A DNA stretch of 64,000 nt from NCBI GenBank assembly GCA_029246415.1, contig JAQWNF010000011.1, forward strand, positions 1-64,000, written 5' to 3'. Both the position numbers and the translations under genes were made by a program. This document shows, one piece after another, positions 1 through 10,336 of this stretch; position 1 is the first letter of the stretch, and every line of letters starts with the position of its first letter. The notes under the pieces are model-generated. The model did not search any database. It worked only from the letters and a program-made list of their open reading frames with translations, and was not told the origin of the DNA. The DNA comes from Glaciecola sp. (GTDB taxonomy: Bacteria; Pseudomonadota; Gammaproteobacteria; Enterobacterales; Alteromonadaceae).

Positions 1-33
1 GAAGTGTTGGGTCAAAACGAATTAGACATTTAA
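1..33 (+). CDS. 3' tail of an upstream gene (possibly bamC)
   Basis: The first bases read as an open frame ending [10 protein letters not shown] followed by TAA, 16 nt before the purC start, so a co-directional gene probably ends here. In Escherichia coli the gene upstream of purC is bamC (nlpB), the outer-membrane assembly lipoprotein, and that synteny makes bamC the first guess. Ten residues are too few to identify the product. Confidence 0.35.
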   Translation, partial: EVLGQNELDI

Positions 34-49
34 ACTTAGGTTATATTTC

Positions 50-763
50 ATGCAAAAAAAAGATGAATTGTATCGCGGTAAAGCTAAAACCGTTTTTTAC
101 ACTGACGATCCACAACTATTAATTCTTGAATTCAGAAATGACACTTCTGCATTTGATGGAGAAAAGATTGAACAACTTGACCGTAAAGGTGAAGTAAACA
201 ACAAGTTTAATCACTTCATTATGAATCACCTTGAACAAGCCGGTGTGAAGACACAAGTTAACGCGTTGGTTTCGGATACAGAGTCTTTGGTTAAAAAGCT
301 CGATATGATCCCTGTTGAATGCGTCGTGCGTAACGTTGCAGCAGGTTCATTGTGCCGTCGTTTAGGTGTGGAAGAAGGCATGACCTTGAATCCACCTACG
401 TTTGAATTTTTCTTAAAAAATGATGCGTTACACGATCCAATGATTAATGATTACCATATTATTTCGTTTGGTTGGGCTACTGAAGCACAAATTACACAGA
501 TGAAAGCATTGACCTTTAAAGTAAATGCAGTACTTACTGAGTTATTTGACCAAGGTGATATGATTTTGGTTGATTATAAACTTGAGTTTGGTGTTGATGC
601 TGAAGGTAACATTGTACTAGGTGATGAATTTACGCCAGACGGTTGCCGTTTGTGGGATAAAACTACTCGCAATAAAATGGACAAAGACCGTTTCAGACAA
701 GGTTTAGGTAGTGTGGTTGAAACCTATATAGAAGTAGCATCACGTTTAGGCTTAGCGCTTTAA
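50..763 (+). CDS. purC: SAICAR synthetase (phosphoribosylaminoimidazole-succinocarboxamide synthase)
   Basis: Cytosolic enzyme of de novo purine synthesis that joins aspartate to CAIR with ATP, giving SAICAR. The 237-residue product has exactly the E. coli PurC length. The N-terminus ([15 protein letters not shown]) is the nucleotide-binding start of the family, [17 protein letters not shown] carries the conserved substrate loop, and [12 protein letters not shown] is the C-terminal signature. The gene follows the tail of another gene by 16 nt and ends before a strong terminator, so it is probably the last gene of its transcript. No PurR box is visible in the short upstream sequence available. 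Confidence 0.97.
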   Translation: MQKKDELYRGKAKTVFYTDDPQLLILEFRNDTSAFDGEKIEQLDRKGEVNNKFNHFIMNHLEQAGVKTQVNALVSDTESLVKKLDMIPVECVVRNVAAGSLCRRLGVEEGMTLNPPTFEFFLKNDALHDPMINDYHIISFGWATEAQITQMKALTFKVNAVLTELFDQGDMILVDYKLEFGVDAEGNIVLGDEFTPDGCRLWDKTTRNKMDKDRFRQGLGSVVETYIEVASRLGLAL

Positions 764-793
764 CTACTGCATAGCAATCGATGTTATCTAATT

Positions 794-823
794 AAGTGCC
801 TCACTAATATTGAGGCACTTTTT
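794..823 (+). terminator. Rho-independent terminator after purC
   Basis: A perfect 10-bp stem (AAGTGCCTCA / TGAGGCACTT) with a 7-nt loop is followed by T residues. It lies 30 nt after the purC stop and 20 nt before the next start, and separates the two transcripts. Confidence 0.9.
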
Positions 824-842
824 GTTTGTATTTCAATAAATA

Positions 843-1586
843 GTGGGGTGGGTTATCTCTGACACGGGCAAACGACTAAATAAATTTATCAGTGACACAG
901 GCTATTGTTCACGCCGCGAAGCTGATAAATTAATCAGTGACGGTAAAGTGCGAGTCAACGGTGCAGTTCCTGAATTAGGTACTAAGATTTTACCTCATGA
1001 TGCGGTTAGTGTTAACGGTAAAGTGATTAATGCCGTTGCCAAAGATAAGTCGGATCGGATTTATATTGCGTATCACAAACCTGTTGGGATCACCTGCACT
1101 ACAGAACGCCATATTCAGGGCAACATTATTGATGCAATCAAGCACCCTAAACGGATATTCCCAATAGGACGCTTGGACAAGCCATCGGAGGGATTAATCT
1201 TATTAACGAGTGATGGTGATATCGTTAATAAAATCTTACGTGCTGAAAATGCACATGACAAACTGTACAGAGTAACTGTGGATAAACCCATTACAGGCCA
1301 TTTTGTTGAAAAAATGAGTCGAGGCGTGCCAATCCTCAATACCGTGACAAAGCCTTGTACTGTGACACAAGTCAGTAAGTTTAGTTTTGATATTGTGTTA
1401 ACCCAAGGACTTAACCGTCAAATTCGTCGTATGTGCGAATACTGTGGTTATGATGTCAAACGCTTGGTTCGAACTCGTATCATGCATCTGACGTTGAAAG
1501 GGTTAAAACCTGGTCAATGGCGTGATCTTAGTGCACCTGAGTTAGCGACATTGCAACTGAGCGTCAGTGATTCAGTTAAGAATTAA
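843..1586 (+). CDS. rluF: RluF-type pseudouridine synthase (RsuA family)
   Basis: Isomerises a specific uridine in structured RNA to pseudouridine; E. coli RluF modifies U2604 of 23S rRNA and a tRNA-Tyr position. Residues ~10-60 form an S4 RNA-binding domain (RLNKFISDTGYCSRREADKL). The catalytic domain follows, with the aspartate in GRLDKPSEGLILLT near residue 115 and the RsuA-family motif GLNRQIRRMCEYCGYDV near residue 195. At 247 residues it is shorter than E. coli RluF (about 290) and lacks the long basic tail, so RluF versus RluB/RluE is inferred from the N-terminal S4 domain and motif wording. The start is taken as GTG; no clear ribosome binding site is visible, so the true start may differ slightly. 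Confidence 0.85.
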   Translation: MGWVISDTGKRLNKFISDTGYCSRREADKLISDGKVRVNGAVPELGTKILPHDAVSVNGKVINAVAKDKSDRIYIAYHKPVGITCTTERHIQGNIIDAIKHPKRIFPIGRLDKPSEGLILLTSDGDIVNKILRAENAHDKLYRVTVDKPITGHFVEKMSRGVPILNTVTKPCTVTQVSKFSFDIVLTQGLNRQIRRMCEYCGYDVKRLVRTRIMHLTLKGLKPGQWRDLSAPELATLQLSVSDSVKN

Positions 1587-1598
1587 CTGTTACATAAT

Positions 1599-2951
1599 TT
1601 ACAAACTGCGTTGAAAATATTTCATTCTAAAATGAAGTAACAACGCAGCCACACTCAGTCCGATAATAATACCTATCCATAAGCCTTGTGCTTCCATCGC
1701 AGGGACCCAATAGTCAGTCAAACCCAAGATTACACCTAGGGGCAAGCCTAATAACCAATATGAAATGATACACATCCCTAACATCCAAGTCGTATCTTTA
1801 TAACCACGTAGTGCATTTGCTGAGATGACTTGAACGGCATCGGATATCTGAAACAATGCGGCTAGAAACAAAATAGGTAATGCATACTTTGTTACCGCAT
1901 CATCTTCGGTATATACAGAAATAATATAGTGAGCAAAATACACGGTTAAACTTGCAGTGACACAAGCACACAAGACGGTAAACCAACGCGCTGCCCTAAT
2001 GGTTATAATGGTGTCTTGGCCTTTACCTTGTCCCATCAAATAACTCACTCTAATTGCAACTGCCATAGCAATACTCAACGGTAACATAAACACAACCGAG
2101 GAAAAATTAATGGCTATTTGGTGGGCAGCGACTTGTAAATGTCCTAACGGGGATAATAAAATTGCGACCGCCGCAAACAATGTCACTTCTGTTAAAAAAG
2201 TTAATGCAATCGGAATACCAATACGTAATAACTCCCAAGTGATATACCATTCAAATCGTATAAATTGAGTAATAAATGAAATTGCTGTATCTGTTTGGCG
2301 TAGATTGTATAAATTATGGTAGCAGCAGCCATGACTAAATATACCAACATAGTAGCAAGTCCACAGCCAGCACCTCCCATTTGCGGTAAGCCAAACCAAC
2401 CATAAATAAATACTGCGTTGGCAGGTATATTCACTAGCAGCCCAATGAACATAATAACCATAGTCGGGCGAGTCATGCTCAAGCCTTCGCAGGTTTGGCG
2501 CACCGCTTGATAAATTGCAAAACCAGGTAATGCAAATAGCATGTACACAATATAATCACGGGTGATCGGTTGCATATTAGCGGGCACATCAAACCACAGC
2601 AATATCGAATCAATAAACCAATACACGTTAATAAAGACCACACTAATACATAGTAAGATCAACACCATATGTTGTGCTTGAACAGCAATGAATTGCTCGG
2701 AACGACAACCCAACAAATTAGATACAACAGGTACCAAGCCCAAGGCAACACCTTGAATGAAAAAAAGAATAGGGGACATAACACTAAAGCCAACAGCCAC
2801 ACTGGCCATATCTAAAGCACTGTATTGACCCGCCATGATGGTATCTGCCACTCCCATACCGATTTGGGTCAATTGTGCGATTAGTAAGGGCCAAGCAATA
2901 GTTAATACTTGTTTGAGTTCAAGACGATATAAGGGAGTGTTAAATGGCACA
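1599..2951 (-). pseudogene. norM: NorM-type MATE multidrug/Na+ antiporter, frameshifted
   Basis: MATE pumps export cationic drugs and dyes across the inner membrane in exchange for Na+ or H+. Two overlapping minus-strand frames together encode one NorM-like protein of about 450 residues. The first carries the N-terminal half (WPLLIAQLTQIGMGVADTIMAGQ, CEGLSMTRPTMVIMFIGLL). The second carries the C-terminal half (LRIGIPIALTFLTEVTLFA, AAHQIAINFSSVVFMLPLS, GYKDTTWMLG). The family-like reading switches frame between roughly 2250 and 2310, so one indel splits the gene. Neither half alone has the 12 membrane segments. The start is probably GTG at 2951; the frame is open back to 3001. Either a real recent mutation or an assembly error is possible. 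It is divergent from the bkd operon. Confidence 0.82.
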
Positions 2952-3083
2952 GCAAGACCTATAAAAAACGAGATAACTATCCTATAAAGACATAAAAACA
3001 ATAATTAAAAAGCAACATCTCATTAACATTGTGGCGCTAATATAGAGGTATAAAAGTAATAACTTGTCTTCAAGGTATATGTA

Positions 3084-4277
3084 ATGGCTATAACAGAAAG
3101 AAACCATCTCCAACACATTAAGTCGACACATAATGTGGATGTGATTAAAAACGGATTAGTTGATATTCCTATGCTACAGCTGCTTGATGCACAAGGCAAT
3201 CTTTTGTCTCAAGAACTCGAACTATGGGATAAAAAAACTGCACTACGAATTTTTGAGAGCATGCACTATATCCGTATTTTAGATGAGCGTATGGTCAGTG
3301 CACAGCGCCAGGGGCGACTTAGCTTTTATCTCGCTTGTACTGGTGAAGAAGCTTCGGTTATTGCCTCGACTGCAGCATTGGCAGATGTTGATATGGTCAT
3401 GACACAATATCGCGAACAAGGCGTATTAGCCTATCGCGGATATCGCACCGAACAGTTCATGAATCAATTGCTTTCCAATGCGTTAGATCCCAATAAAGGG
3501 CGACAAATGCCTATTCACTACGGTGATAAAGCTCTCAATTTTATGACAGTCTCATCCCCTTTAGGGACACAAATACCGCAAGCTGCGGGCTATGCCTATG
3601 GTCAAAAAATCGCTGGAGAGCTAGCTATAACGATGTGTTACTTTGGTGAAGGTGCTGCTTCTGAAGGCGATTTTCATGCCGGCTTAAATATGGCTTCAGT
3701 ACTGCATTGTCCTGTTATATTTTTTTGTCGAAACAATGGTTATGCGATATCTACACCTGCCCATGAACAGTTTGCCGGTGACGGGATTGCCTCTAGAGGC
3801 ATCGGTTATGGTGTTAATACCATTCGGGTCGATGGCAACGATCCTTTGGCCGTTTATTTAGCCACTCAAAAAGCCCGCAAAATCGCATTAACTGATCATT
3901 GCCCAGTCTTGATTGAAGCGATGACGTATCGGTTAGCTGCACATTCAACCTCTGATGATCCATCGAGTTATCGAGCTAAGTCTGAAGAACAAGATTGGGA
4001 GCTAAAGGATCCAATCTTACGCATGCAAAGACACTTAGAACAACAAGGGTGGTTTGATCAAGCCTCAATAGAACAATATTGCGCAACGCAAAAAAGCGAC
4101 ATATTAAATGCATTAAAAAAAGCTGAAATTCAGCCTAAAACAAACATAAGTGAAATTGTTACAGATGTGTACCAAGAGATCCCCGCACATCTTGCTCGAC
4201 AACGCGATGAATTAATAGCACATATTCAGCGTCATCCTGAACATTACCGATCTACTAACATGAGCGATAAGGAGTAG
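3084..4277 (+). CDS. bkdA1: Branched-chain 2-oxoacid dehydrogenase E1 alpha subunit
   Basis: Thiamine-diphosphate-binding subunit of the complex that oxidatively decarboxylates the 2-oxoacids of valine, leucine and isoleucine to acyl-CoAs. The TPP motif is seen as GEGAASEGDFHAGLNMA ending at the paired asparagines of FFCRNNGYAIS (residues ~190-220). The phosphorylation-loop equivalent HSTSDDPSSYR is near residue 290. The length of 397 residues and the long N-terminal extension before the helical start match bacterial BkdA1 better than PdhA. It is the first gene of a three-gene operon with only 3 nt to the E1 beta gene. A generic pyruvate or acetoin E1 alpha is less likely given the neighbours. 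No E3 gene is present; the shared lipoamide dehydrogenase must lie elsewhere. Confidence 0.9.
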   Translation: MAITERNHLQHIKSTHNVDVIKNGLVDIPMLQLLDAQGNLLSQELELWDKKTALRIFESMHYIRILDERMVSAQRQGRLSFYLACTGEEASVIASTAALADVDMVMTQYREQGVLAYRGYRTEQFMNQLLSNALDPNKGRQMPIHYGDKALNFMTVSSPLGTQIPQAAGYAYGQKIAGELAITMCYFGEGAASEGDFHAGLNMASVLHCPVIFFCRNNGYAISTPAHEQFAGDGIASRGIGYGVNTIRVDGNDPLAVYLATQKARKIALTDHCPVLIEAMTYRLAAHSTSDDPSSYRAKSEEQDWELKDPILRMQRHLEQQGWFDQASIEQYCATQKSDILNALKKAEIQPKTNISEIVTDVYQEIPAHLARQRDELIAHIQRHPEHYRSTNMSDKE

Positions 4278-4280
4278 AGC

Positions 4281-5258
4281 ATGGCACAAATGAACTTATT
4301 ACAAGCGATCAATCACGCTTTAGTGACAGCCATGACTACCGACGAACGAGTCATGGTACTAGGTGAAGATGTAGGGCATTTTGGCGGTGTATTTCGCGCG
4401 ACAAGTGAATTACAGGCCAAATTTGGACAAGCTAGATGTTTTAATACGCCAATAACTGAGCAAGGCATTGTCGGTTTCGCTACAGGCTTAGCTGCACAAG
4501 GGCAAGTGCCTGTAGCTGAAATTCAGTTTGCTGATTATATTTTTCCTGCATTTGATCAAATCGTTAATGAAACGTCTAAGTTTCGCTATCGTTCAGGTGG
4601 GCAGTTTAATTGTGGCAATCTGACGATTAGAACGCCTTATGGCGGTGGGATAGCTGGAGGGCATTATCATTCACAATCACCAGAAGCCTTTTTTACGCAT
4701 ATTCCGGGTATGAAAATAGTGATACCGAGTAATCCTTATTATGCCAAAGGATTATTATTAGCTGCGATCAGAGATTCCGATCCCGTCCTATTTATGGAGC
4801 CGAAACGAATTTATCGTGCAGCCGTAGGTGAAGTGCCAGAAGACGATTACACGTTACCACTCGGACGTGCGCATATCGTACAAGAGGGTAAGGATATTTC
4901 ATTGGTTGCGTGGGGCGCTCAGGTCTCCGTTATTCAAAAAGCAGCCAGCATGGCACAAGCAGAAGGTATTTCTTGTACTGTGATTGATTTATGCAGTTTA
5001 TTACCTTGGGATATTGAGGCTGTGTGCGATTCTGTGCAACGAACCGGACGCCTATTGATTAACCATGAAGCGCCTGTAACCAGTGGTTTTGCAAGTGAAA
5101 TCGCTGCGACAGTGCAAAGTGAGTGCTTTTTATATTTGGAAGCACCAATTCAACGAGTATGTGGTTTGGATACTCCTTTTCCTTTAATTCATGAAAAAGA
5201 ATATATGCCTGATGAGCATAAAACCCTTGCAGCGATTAAATACGCTGTTAATTTTTAA
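4281..5258 (+). CDS. bkdA2: Branched-chain 2-oxoacid dehydrogenase E1 beta subunit
   Basis: Pairs with E1 alpha to form the alpha2beta2 decarboxylase; the beta chain supplies part of the TPP site and the transketolase C-terminal domain. The hallmarks are [16 protein letters not shown] (residues ~27-42), the glutamate-containing [17 protein letters not shown], and the DLCSLLPWD stretch at the start of the C-terminal domain. The length of 325 residues is standard. The start ATG follows a GGAG ribosome binding site and lies 3 nt after the preceding stop, so the two subunits are probably translated at matched levels. Confidence 0.93.
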   Translation: MAQMNLLQAINHALVTAMTTDERVMVLGEDVGHFGGVFRATSELQAKFGQARCFNTPITEQGIVGFATGLAAQGQVPVAEIQFADYIFPAFDQIVNETSKFRYRSGGQFNCGNLTIRTPYGGGIAGGHYHSQSPEAFFTHIPGMKIVIPSNPYYAKGLLLAAIRDSDPVLFMEPKRIYRAAVGEVPEDDYTLPLGRAHIVQEGKDISLVAWGAQVSVIQKAASMAQAEGISCTVIDLCSLLPWDIEAVCDSVQRTGRLLINHEAPVTSGFASEIAATVQSECFLYLEAPIQRVCGLDTPFPLIHEKEYMPDEHKTLAAIKYAVNF

Positions 5259-5274
5259 ATAGGATTTTATTGGT

Positions 5275-6486
5275 ATGCAAGAATTTATATTACCGGATAT
5301 TGGTGAAGGTATTGTTGAGTGTGAATTATTAGCTTGGTTGGTGGCTGAAGGTGATGTCATTGTTGAAGATCAACCGGTTGCAGAGGTCATGACAGATAAA
5401 GCAACAGTACAAATCCCTGCGATGTATTCAGGTGTCATTACCAAGTTACATTATCAAACGGGTGACATCGCTAAGGTACATCAACCCTTATTTGCGATGG
5501 ATGTTAGCGCAGATATTAAAACGGACGTCGCAATAGATGTTGCCACAGAAGCCGCCAAAGATAAACAGGTAAGCCAAGCAGTCGAGGTCCCGCATAAAGC
5601 CTTAGCGAGTCCAGCAACGCGCAGAATTGCTAAAGAATCCGGCATTGATATTAATACAGTTGTAGGCACTGGTCACAAAGGGCGAGTCCTCAAAGAAGAT
5701 ATTGTTAATAGTGCCAGTAAAAAGGTTACGCGTAGCCATTCAACTTCATTAAAAACAAGAAATGAGGTGGATGCTACTCCTCCCGTGAAAACACAAAAAA
5801 TACGAGGTTTACAAGCGGCAATGGCTAAGCAAATGACACATGCTTGGACAAGTATCCCACATTTTACCGTCACTGATGAATGTATTATGGATAATTTACT
5901 GGCCTTAAAAAAGACGCTATCAGCCCAGTTTGCTCAAGCAGATATTAAACTGACGTTGTTACCATTTATGGTTAAAGCGCTATCGTTAGCGATGCATGAA
6001 TTTCCAATTATTAATGCCTCTGTCAGTCAAAATGGAGATGCAATTGATTATCATTCATCACACAATATTGGTATTGCAATTGATACAGCAGATGGATTAA
6101 TTGTTCCCAATATAAAAAATGTTCAAGAACTGAGCATTTATCAAATTGCACAACGCATCCAAGATCTAGTAACCGCTGCGCAAAATAACCAATTATCGGC
6201 AGAGGATTTACGTGGCGGAACGGTTACCATTTCCAATATTGGACCTATTGGTGGGATCACTGCTACGCCAATCATCAATCACCCACAAGTGGCAATTGTG
6301 GCCTTAGGTAAGATCCAGTGTTTACCACGTTTTGATGATCAAGGTGCAGTGATGGGGGTGAACATTATGAACATTAACTGGTCGGGCGATCATCGCTTGA
6401 TTGATGGCGCGACTATGGTACGTTTTAACAATTCATGGATGCAGTATTTAACCCAACCTGTTGCGATGTTAACGCATTTACGTTGA
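5275..6486 (+). CDS. bkdB: Branched-chain 2-oxoacid dehydrogenase E2 (dihydrolipoyl acyltransferase)
   Basis: Core of the complex, passing the acyl group from lipoyl-lysine to CoA. It has one N-terminal lipoyl domain (residues 1-78) with the lipoylated lysine in MTDKA (K42), then an acidic linker, a peripheral-subunit-binding domain (ASPATRRIAKESGIDI, residues ~112-145), a second linker, and a catalytic acyltransferase domain. That domain ends with SGDHRLIDGATM, which holds the catalytic HRxxDG-type motif. A single lipoyl domain and 403 residues are typical of Bkd-type E2 rather than the multi-lipoyl pyruvate E2. It is the last gene of the operon, 16 nt after E1 beta. Confidence 0.93.
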   Translation: MQEFILPDIGEGIVECELLAWLVAEGDVIVEDQPVAEVMTDKATVQIPAMYSGVITKLHYQTGDIAKVHQPLFAMDVSADIKTDVAIDVATEAAKDKQVSQAVEVPHKALASPATRRIAKESGIDINTVVGTGHKGRVLKEDIVNSASKKVTRSHSTSLKTRNEVDATPPVKTQKIRGLQAAMAKQMTHAWTSIPHFTVTDECIMDNLLALKKTLSAQFAQADIKLTLLPFMVKALSLAMHEFPIINASVSQNGDAIDYHSSHNIGIAIDTADGLIVPNIKNVQELSIYQIAQRIQDLVTAAQNNQLSAEDLRGGTVTISNIGPIGGITATPIINHPQVAIVALGKIQCLPRFDDQGAVMGVNIMNINWSGDHRLIDGATMVRFNNSWMQYLTQPVAMLTHLR

Positions 6487-6611
6487 TATAATTAATAGCA
6501 TACCTGTGATAAAATTGGCCTTTGAGCTACATATTAGTGTTTTACATTTACATATGTTTATCCCACGTATGTTTATTTTTTTCGTATATTCATTTTCGAT
6601 AAAGGTGTCTT

Positions 6612-7496
6612 TTGTTAAGTTATCAACATATTTACCATGCAGGCAATCATGCCGATGTCATTAAACACCTTACCTTGTTGAGTGTTTTGGACAAGCTACA
6701 ACAGAAAAGCAAACCTTTTACGTTAATCGATACACACGCAGGAGCGGGGATGTATCGATTATCCGATGAGAAAGCACAAAAAAATGCAGAGTATCAATCT
6801 GGCATTGGCTTACTTGCGGGCTCGACACTGGAGCAACACGGATCACCACTATTACAACAATATTGGGATGGTGTCAGTGATGCTTATGCGCAACAACAGT
6901 ATTTAGGCTCGGCAGGGTGGATGCAAAACTATTTACGTACTGGTGATCATGGCCATTTTTGTGAATTACATCCTGCAGTATTTCCAGATCTCAGTGCTTA
7001 TTTAAGCAAAGCCAATGCTCATGCTTATCAACAAGACGGTTTTAAACAACTCATTGCTTTGTTACCTCCTTTAGCAAAGCGAGGCGTGGTATTAATCGAT
7101 CCACCTTACGAACAGGTCAGTGAATACAATGAATGTGTGACAACATTAGAGCAGTCGTTAAAACGCTGGGCGACGGGGTGTTATTTGTTATGGTATCCAC
7201 TAATAACGACTGAGAACAGTGCAAAACAAGCTGCTTCAGGACGTATGATCCGAGACTTACAAGTATTAAGTGCGAAAGACTCCGTTAGTAATATGGCGCA
7301 AATTGAGTGGTTAATTGATACACCTGAACATTATCAAGGTATGTATGGCAGTGGCATCATTGCCATCAATCTACCTTGGGGTTGTGCTGATGCGATTCAA
7401 GCGGCTTGCACAGCATTGCTAACAGAAGTGACTCAGTCTGGTGGTCCTCTACCTCGCGCAAACTTTACATTAAACTGGCTAAAAGCCCCGCAATAG
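6612..7496 (+). CDS. rlmJ: 23S rRNA (adenine2030-N6)-methyltransferase
   Basis: SAM-dependent enzyme that methylates A2030 of 23S rRNA. The protein begins LSYQHIYHAGNHADVIKH, the family N-terminus, has THAGAGMY as the SAM-binding loop near residue 42, and has the catalytic DPPYE motif (VLIDPPYEQ) near residue 165. The family start fits TTG at 6612, preceded by AAGGTG 5 nt upstream; no ATG gives the conserved N-terminus. The length of 294 residues is near the E. coli value of 280. The kinase gene downstream starts immediately after the stop, so the two are probably co-transcribed. Confidence 0.93.
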   Translation: MLSYQHIYHAGNHADVIKHLTLLSVLDKLQQKSKPFTLIDTHAGAGMYRLSDEKAQKNAEYQSGIGLLAGSTLEQHGSPLLQQYWDGVSDAYAQQQYLGSAGWMQNYLRTGDHGHFCELHPAVFPDLSAYLSKANAHAYQQDGFKQLIALLPPLAKRGVVLIDPPYEQVSEYNECVTTLEQSLKRWATGCYLLWYPLITTENSAKQAASGRMIRDLQVLSAKDSVSNMAQIEWLIDTPEHYQGMYGSGIIAINLPWGCADAIQAACTALLTEVTQSGGPLPRANFTLNWLKAPQ

Positions 7497-7497
7497 C

Positions 7498-9417
7498 ATG
7501 ACAACTCTGTCTGGTAAGCATGATTTACTTGCAAACCCACAGGACATTGGGCACTTTTACATACCTGAAGACCAGTCTATTTATTTGCTTTCATCTAAAG
7601 ATGCAAAAAAATTAAAAGACTGGATCCAGTTATGCGTCCAAGAGTTAACTCGATTAGGCTATCGTGATGTGGAGTTAATCGGCAAAGGAGCGTTTGGCTT
7701 TGCGTTTGCTGGGGTTAATGCTCAACACCAAGCACTAGTGTTTAAGTTTACGCGAATTAACCTTCCCCAAAGTGTACATGACAAATTAGCCGAAGAAGCC
7801 CATATGTTAGGACAATTATCTCATCCGGCTATCCCCAAACTAATTAGCTATCAACAAATTAACAAGCAATCGGTACTGGTAATGCAACGCGCTCCTGGTA
7901 TCGACTTGGAACAATACAGCTTGTTGCATGGTCGAATATCGGTGCAAATGGCACAAGCGATTTTGTTACAGTTATTGGGTATCTTCGATTATTTACACCA
8001 CTTTAACCAAGCACATCAGTGTACACCAATTATTCACGGCGATATAAAACCGTCAAACTTGATTTGGGATGAAGCCAGCCAACAACTATCCATAATCGAT
8101 TGGGGTAGCAGTGTGTATGCACAACGTGATTTAGCGCATCAGCATGTCGGTAATAATGTGATGGACTTGCTTTCTCAAGATCTACACACCAGTAATAGCA
8201 AATTAGGTGATGTCTATTTTATAGGGTCAGAGCAACTTAATGGTGCGTTATCATCGCCATATTTTGACTATCAAGGTTTAGCCAGCACTTTGTATGCACT
8301 GTGTTCCGCCCAAGGTGCGCGTTTTGGTAAGGAAGTTATTGGGGCTAATTGTCTTGGTTTACCCCAGCCGATTGCAGAAATACTCAATACTTTGTTACTG
8401 GCTAACGGTAATGAATTAGTCACACAACAAGATAAAGTCGTAACGTACTTGAGCCAACAACGTTTCTATTTGAAAAATTTGGTCCTGCCAGCACATCTCA
8501 ATGATCAACATGACTCATGTGTTCTGCCTTGTCGAGTATCGGATACCCAACAAGCGATCGAAACGGTGGTGTATAGTTCTCGTAAATCATTTTTGCGGGA
8601 GCAAAGTAATATTTCAGAGCACGCAATAGCGACCTTGAATGATGCTCAATTTGATCGCTATTATAAACAATACCTACAAGGAATGGGCGAAACAGAAAAA
8701 GCCTTTATCGCTGCAGTGTCGCGCTTGGGCCGTTATCGAGTAGTAGGTGGGCTAGCTATTCGTTGGCATGATAGCGGTATTGCCGTTGATTCTAATCTAA
8801 ATTTATATCCAAATATGGCGAATGATCAGCAAAAAGGTCAGTCGATTAACTACACTGACTATGTGAATGCTTTTGAGCAATCGGTTAATAATGTCATTAC
8901 CCTTGCCAGAGCCATTAAGCGAGAAGGGGTATTTAAAGCCTGTTTGTTTGATGCGCGGGCAACATTGCATATTGAACGAAGTTCAGCCAATGAGGCATTT
9001 GTTGTACCTCATGATATGCAGTTGTCATTTAGTATTGCTAATCATCATGTTGCCGATCAACGATCACAGCAACATTCTTATTTTGAAGATGGTGTCGATC
9101 CAGATGAATATTTACAACTGCCGCAAGCTATTTTATCATTAATCGAACAGCTCAATGATATACATCACAATGGCTGCATTATTTTTGAAGCGTTACCCAC
9201 ACATTTAAAGATCCATAATTTTTTGCAATTGTTAGATGCCCAATGCGCTGATGTTTTTTCAGAATTGTTGCAACAATTGTTACAGCATGTTCCGACGATA
9301 AGTGGTTTAGGTATCTCTGGGTTTATGAAATTACCAAATAAAGATACACGACAATTTTCGCATCAGGCGCAGGTTCCTGAACATTATTTCCCGCGTAATA
9401 CGCGAGCTTTAACATAA
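7498..9417 (+). CDS. Serine/threonine protein kinase-like protein
   Basis: The N-terminal third is a Hanks-type kinase domain. It shows a glycine-rich loop IGKGAFGFAFAG (residues ~61-72), an ATP-binding lysine candidate in LVFKFTR, a catalytic loop IIHGDIKPSNL (residues ~179-189) in which HGD replaces the usual HRD, and a metal-binding DWG (IIDWGSSVY) in place of DFG. These residues suggest an active enzyme. The remaining ~300 residues match no family I recognise and could be a sensory or substrate-docking region. No membrane segment is evident, so it should be cytosolic, unlike PASTA-type kinases. Substrates are unknown. The gene begins 1 nt after the rlmJ stop, so coupling is likely. Confidence 0.8.
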   Translation: MTTLSGKHDLLANPQDIGHFYIPEDQSIYLLSSKDAKKLKDWIQLCVQELTRLGYRDVELIGKGAFGFAFAGVNAQHQALVFKFTRINLPQSVHDKLAEEAHMLGQLSHPAIPKLISYQQINKQSVLVMQRAPGIDLEQYSLLHGRISVQMAQAILLQLLGIFDYLHHFNQAHQCTPIIHGDIKPSNLIWDEASQQLSIIDWGSSVYAQRDLAHQHVGNNVMDLLSQDLHTSNSKLGDVYFIGSEQLNGALSSPYFDYQGLASTLYALCSAQGARFGKEVIGANCLGLPQPIAEILNTLLLANGNELVTQQDKVVTYLSQQRFYLKNLVLPAHLNDQHDSCVLPCRVSDTQQAIETVVYSSRKSFLREQSNISEHAIATLNDAQFDRYYKQYLQGMGETEKAFIAAVSRLGRYRVVGGLAIRWHDSGIAVDSNLNLYPNMANDQQKGQSINYTDYVNAFEQSVNNVITLARAIKREGVFKACLFDARATLHIERSSANEAFVVPHDMQLSFSIANHHVADQRSQQHSYFEDGVDPDEYLQLPQAILSLIEQLNDIHHNGCIIFEALPTHLKIHNFLQLLDAQCADVFSELLQQLLQHVPTISGLGISGFMKLPNKDTRQFSHQAQVPEHYFPRNTRALT

Positions 9418-9458
9418 TCACAATTACAACCACAAAAACAATAGAGACCCCATAACAT

Positions 9459-10334
9459 ATGAATGTCGAGATTCAACTAGCAGAGTTATTTACATTAGAA
9501 ACCATCGAACAAGGTTTGTATCGCGGGATCAGTTGGGATTTAGGGTTTCCAGCTATTTTTGGTGGGCAAGTATTGGGGCAAGCTGTAATTGCAGCATACA
9601 AAAGTGTCCCTGAAAATCAATTTGCACATTCGTTTCATAGCTATTTTTTATTACCAGGTGATGCCACAAAACCAGTGTTATATGATGTTGAAATAGTCCG
9701 AGATGGGCGCAGTTTTAGCACTCGACGTGTAAAGGCGATTCAAGATGGTAAAACTATTTTTTATATGACGATATCTTTCCAACTGGTGCAGCCGCATATT
9801 GAACACCAACATGCCTCGCTCCCTGATATCGTGCATGCAGAACAGTTAATGAATGATATTGATTTGGTTACCAAGTTACGCGAGCCTTTGTCAGAGCATT
9901 TGCGACACACTCTTAGCTATCATCGACCGATTGATATTAGGACCGTTGATGCGATTAATATGTTTGGTAAAGACGTAGTGATGCCTAAACGATTTATTTG
10001 GATGAAATCACAACATCAATTGCAACAAGATGTGGCTTTGCATCAAGCAGCTTTGGCATACGCTTCTGATTACCATTTTTTAAGTACCGCATTACAAGCG
10101 CATCCGATTACTTTTGATGATAAACGCTTGCGCATGGCGACCATTGATCATGCAATGTGGTTTCACAAACCATTTGATTTTAATCAGTGGCATGTTTACA
10201 GCACTGTCAGCCCATTTACAGGTAACTCTAGAGGGTTAGTACAAGGGCAGTTTTTTAACGAAAATAAAGAACTTATTGCGTCTACGATGCAAGAGGGCAT
10301 GATCCGATTAGTTGAACCTAAACCAAAGGAATAA
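9459..10334 (+). CDS. tesB: Acyl-CoA thioesterase II
   Basis: Hydrolyses medium- and long-chain acyl-CoA to free fatty acid and CoA; cytosolic double-hotdog enzyme. The first hotdog contains [18 protein letters not shown] (residues ~30-47) and [12 protein letters not shown]. The second contains [22 protein letters not shown], whose aspartate belongs to the catalytic triad, followed by the [12 protein letters not shown] signature. At 291 residues it matches E. coli TesB (286). The next gene follows after only 2 nt, suggesting co-transcription. Confidence 0.95.
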   Translation: MNVEIQLAELFTLETIEQGLYRGISWDLGFPAIFGGQVLGQAVIAAYKSVPENQFAHSFHSYFLLPGDATKPVLYDVEIVRDGRSFSTRRVKAIQDGKTIFYMTISFQLVQPHIEHQHASLPDIVHAEQLMNDIDLVTKLREPLSEHLRHTLSYHRPIDIRTVDAINMFGKDVVMPKRFIWMKSQHQLQQDVALHQAALAYASDYHFLSTALQAHPITFDDKRLRMATIDHAMWFHKPFDFNQWHVYSTVSPFTGNSRGLVQGQFFNENKELIASTMQEGMIRLVEPKPKE

Positions 10335-10336
10335 TA

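Noticed and set aside
1455-1475. tRNA T-loop-like GGTTCGAACTC
   Set aside because: It falls within the conserved coding sequence of the pseudouridine synthase and has no acceptor or anticodon stems around it.
3063-3074. CTTG-TCTT-CAAG inverted repeat before the bkd operon
   Set aside because: Four-base arms are expected by chance; no supporting spacing or repeat.
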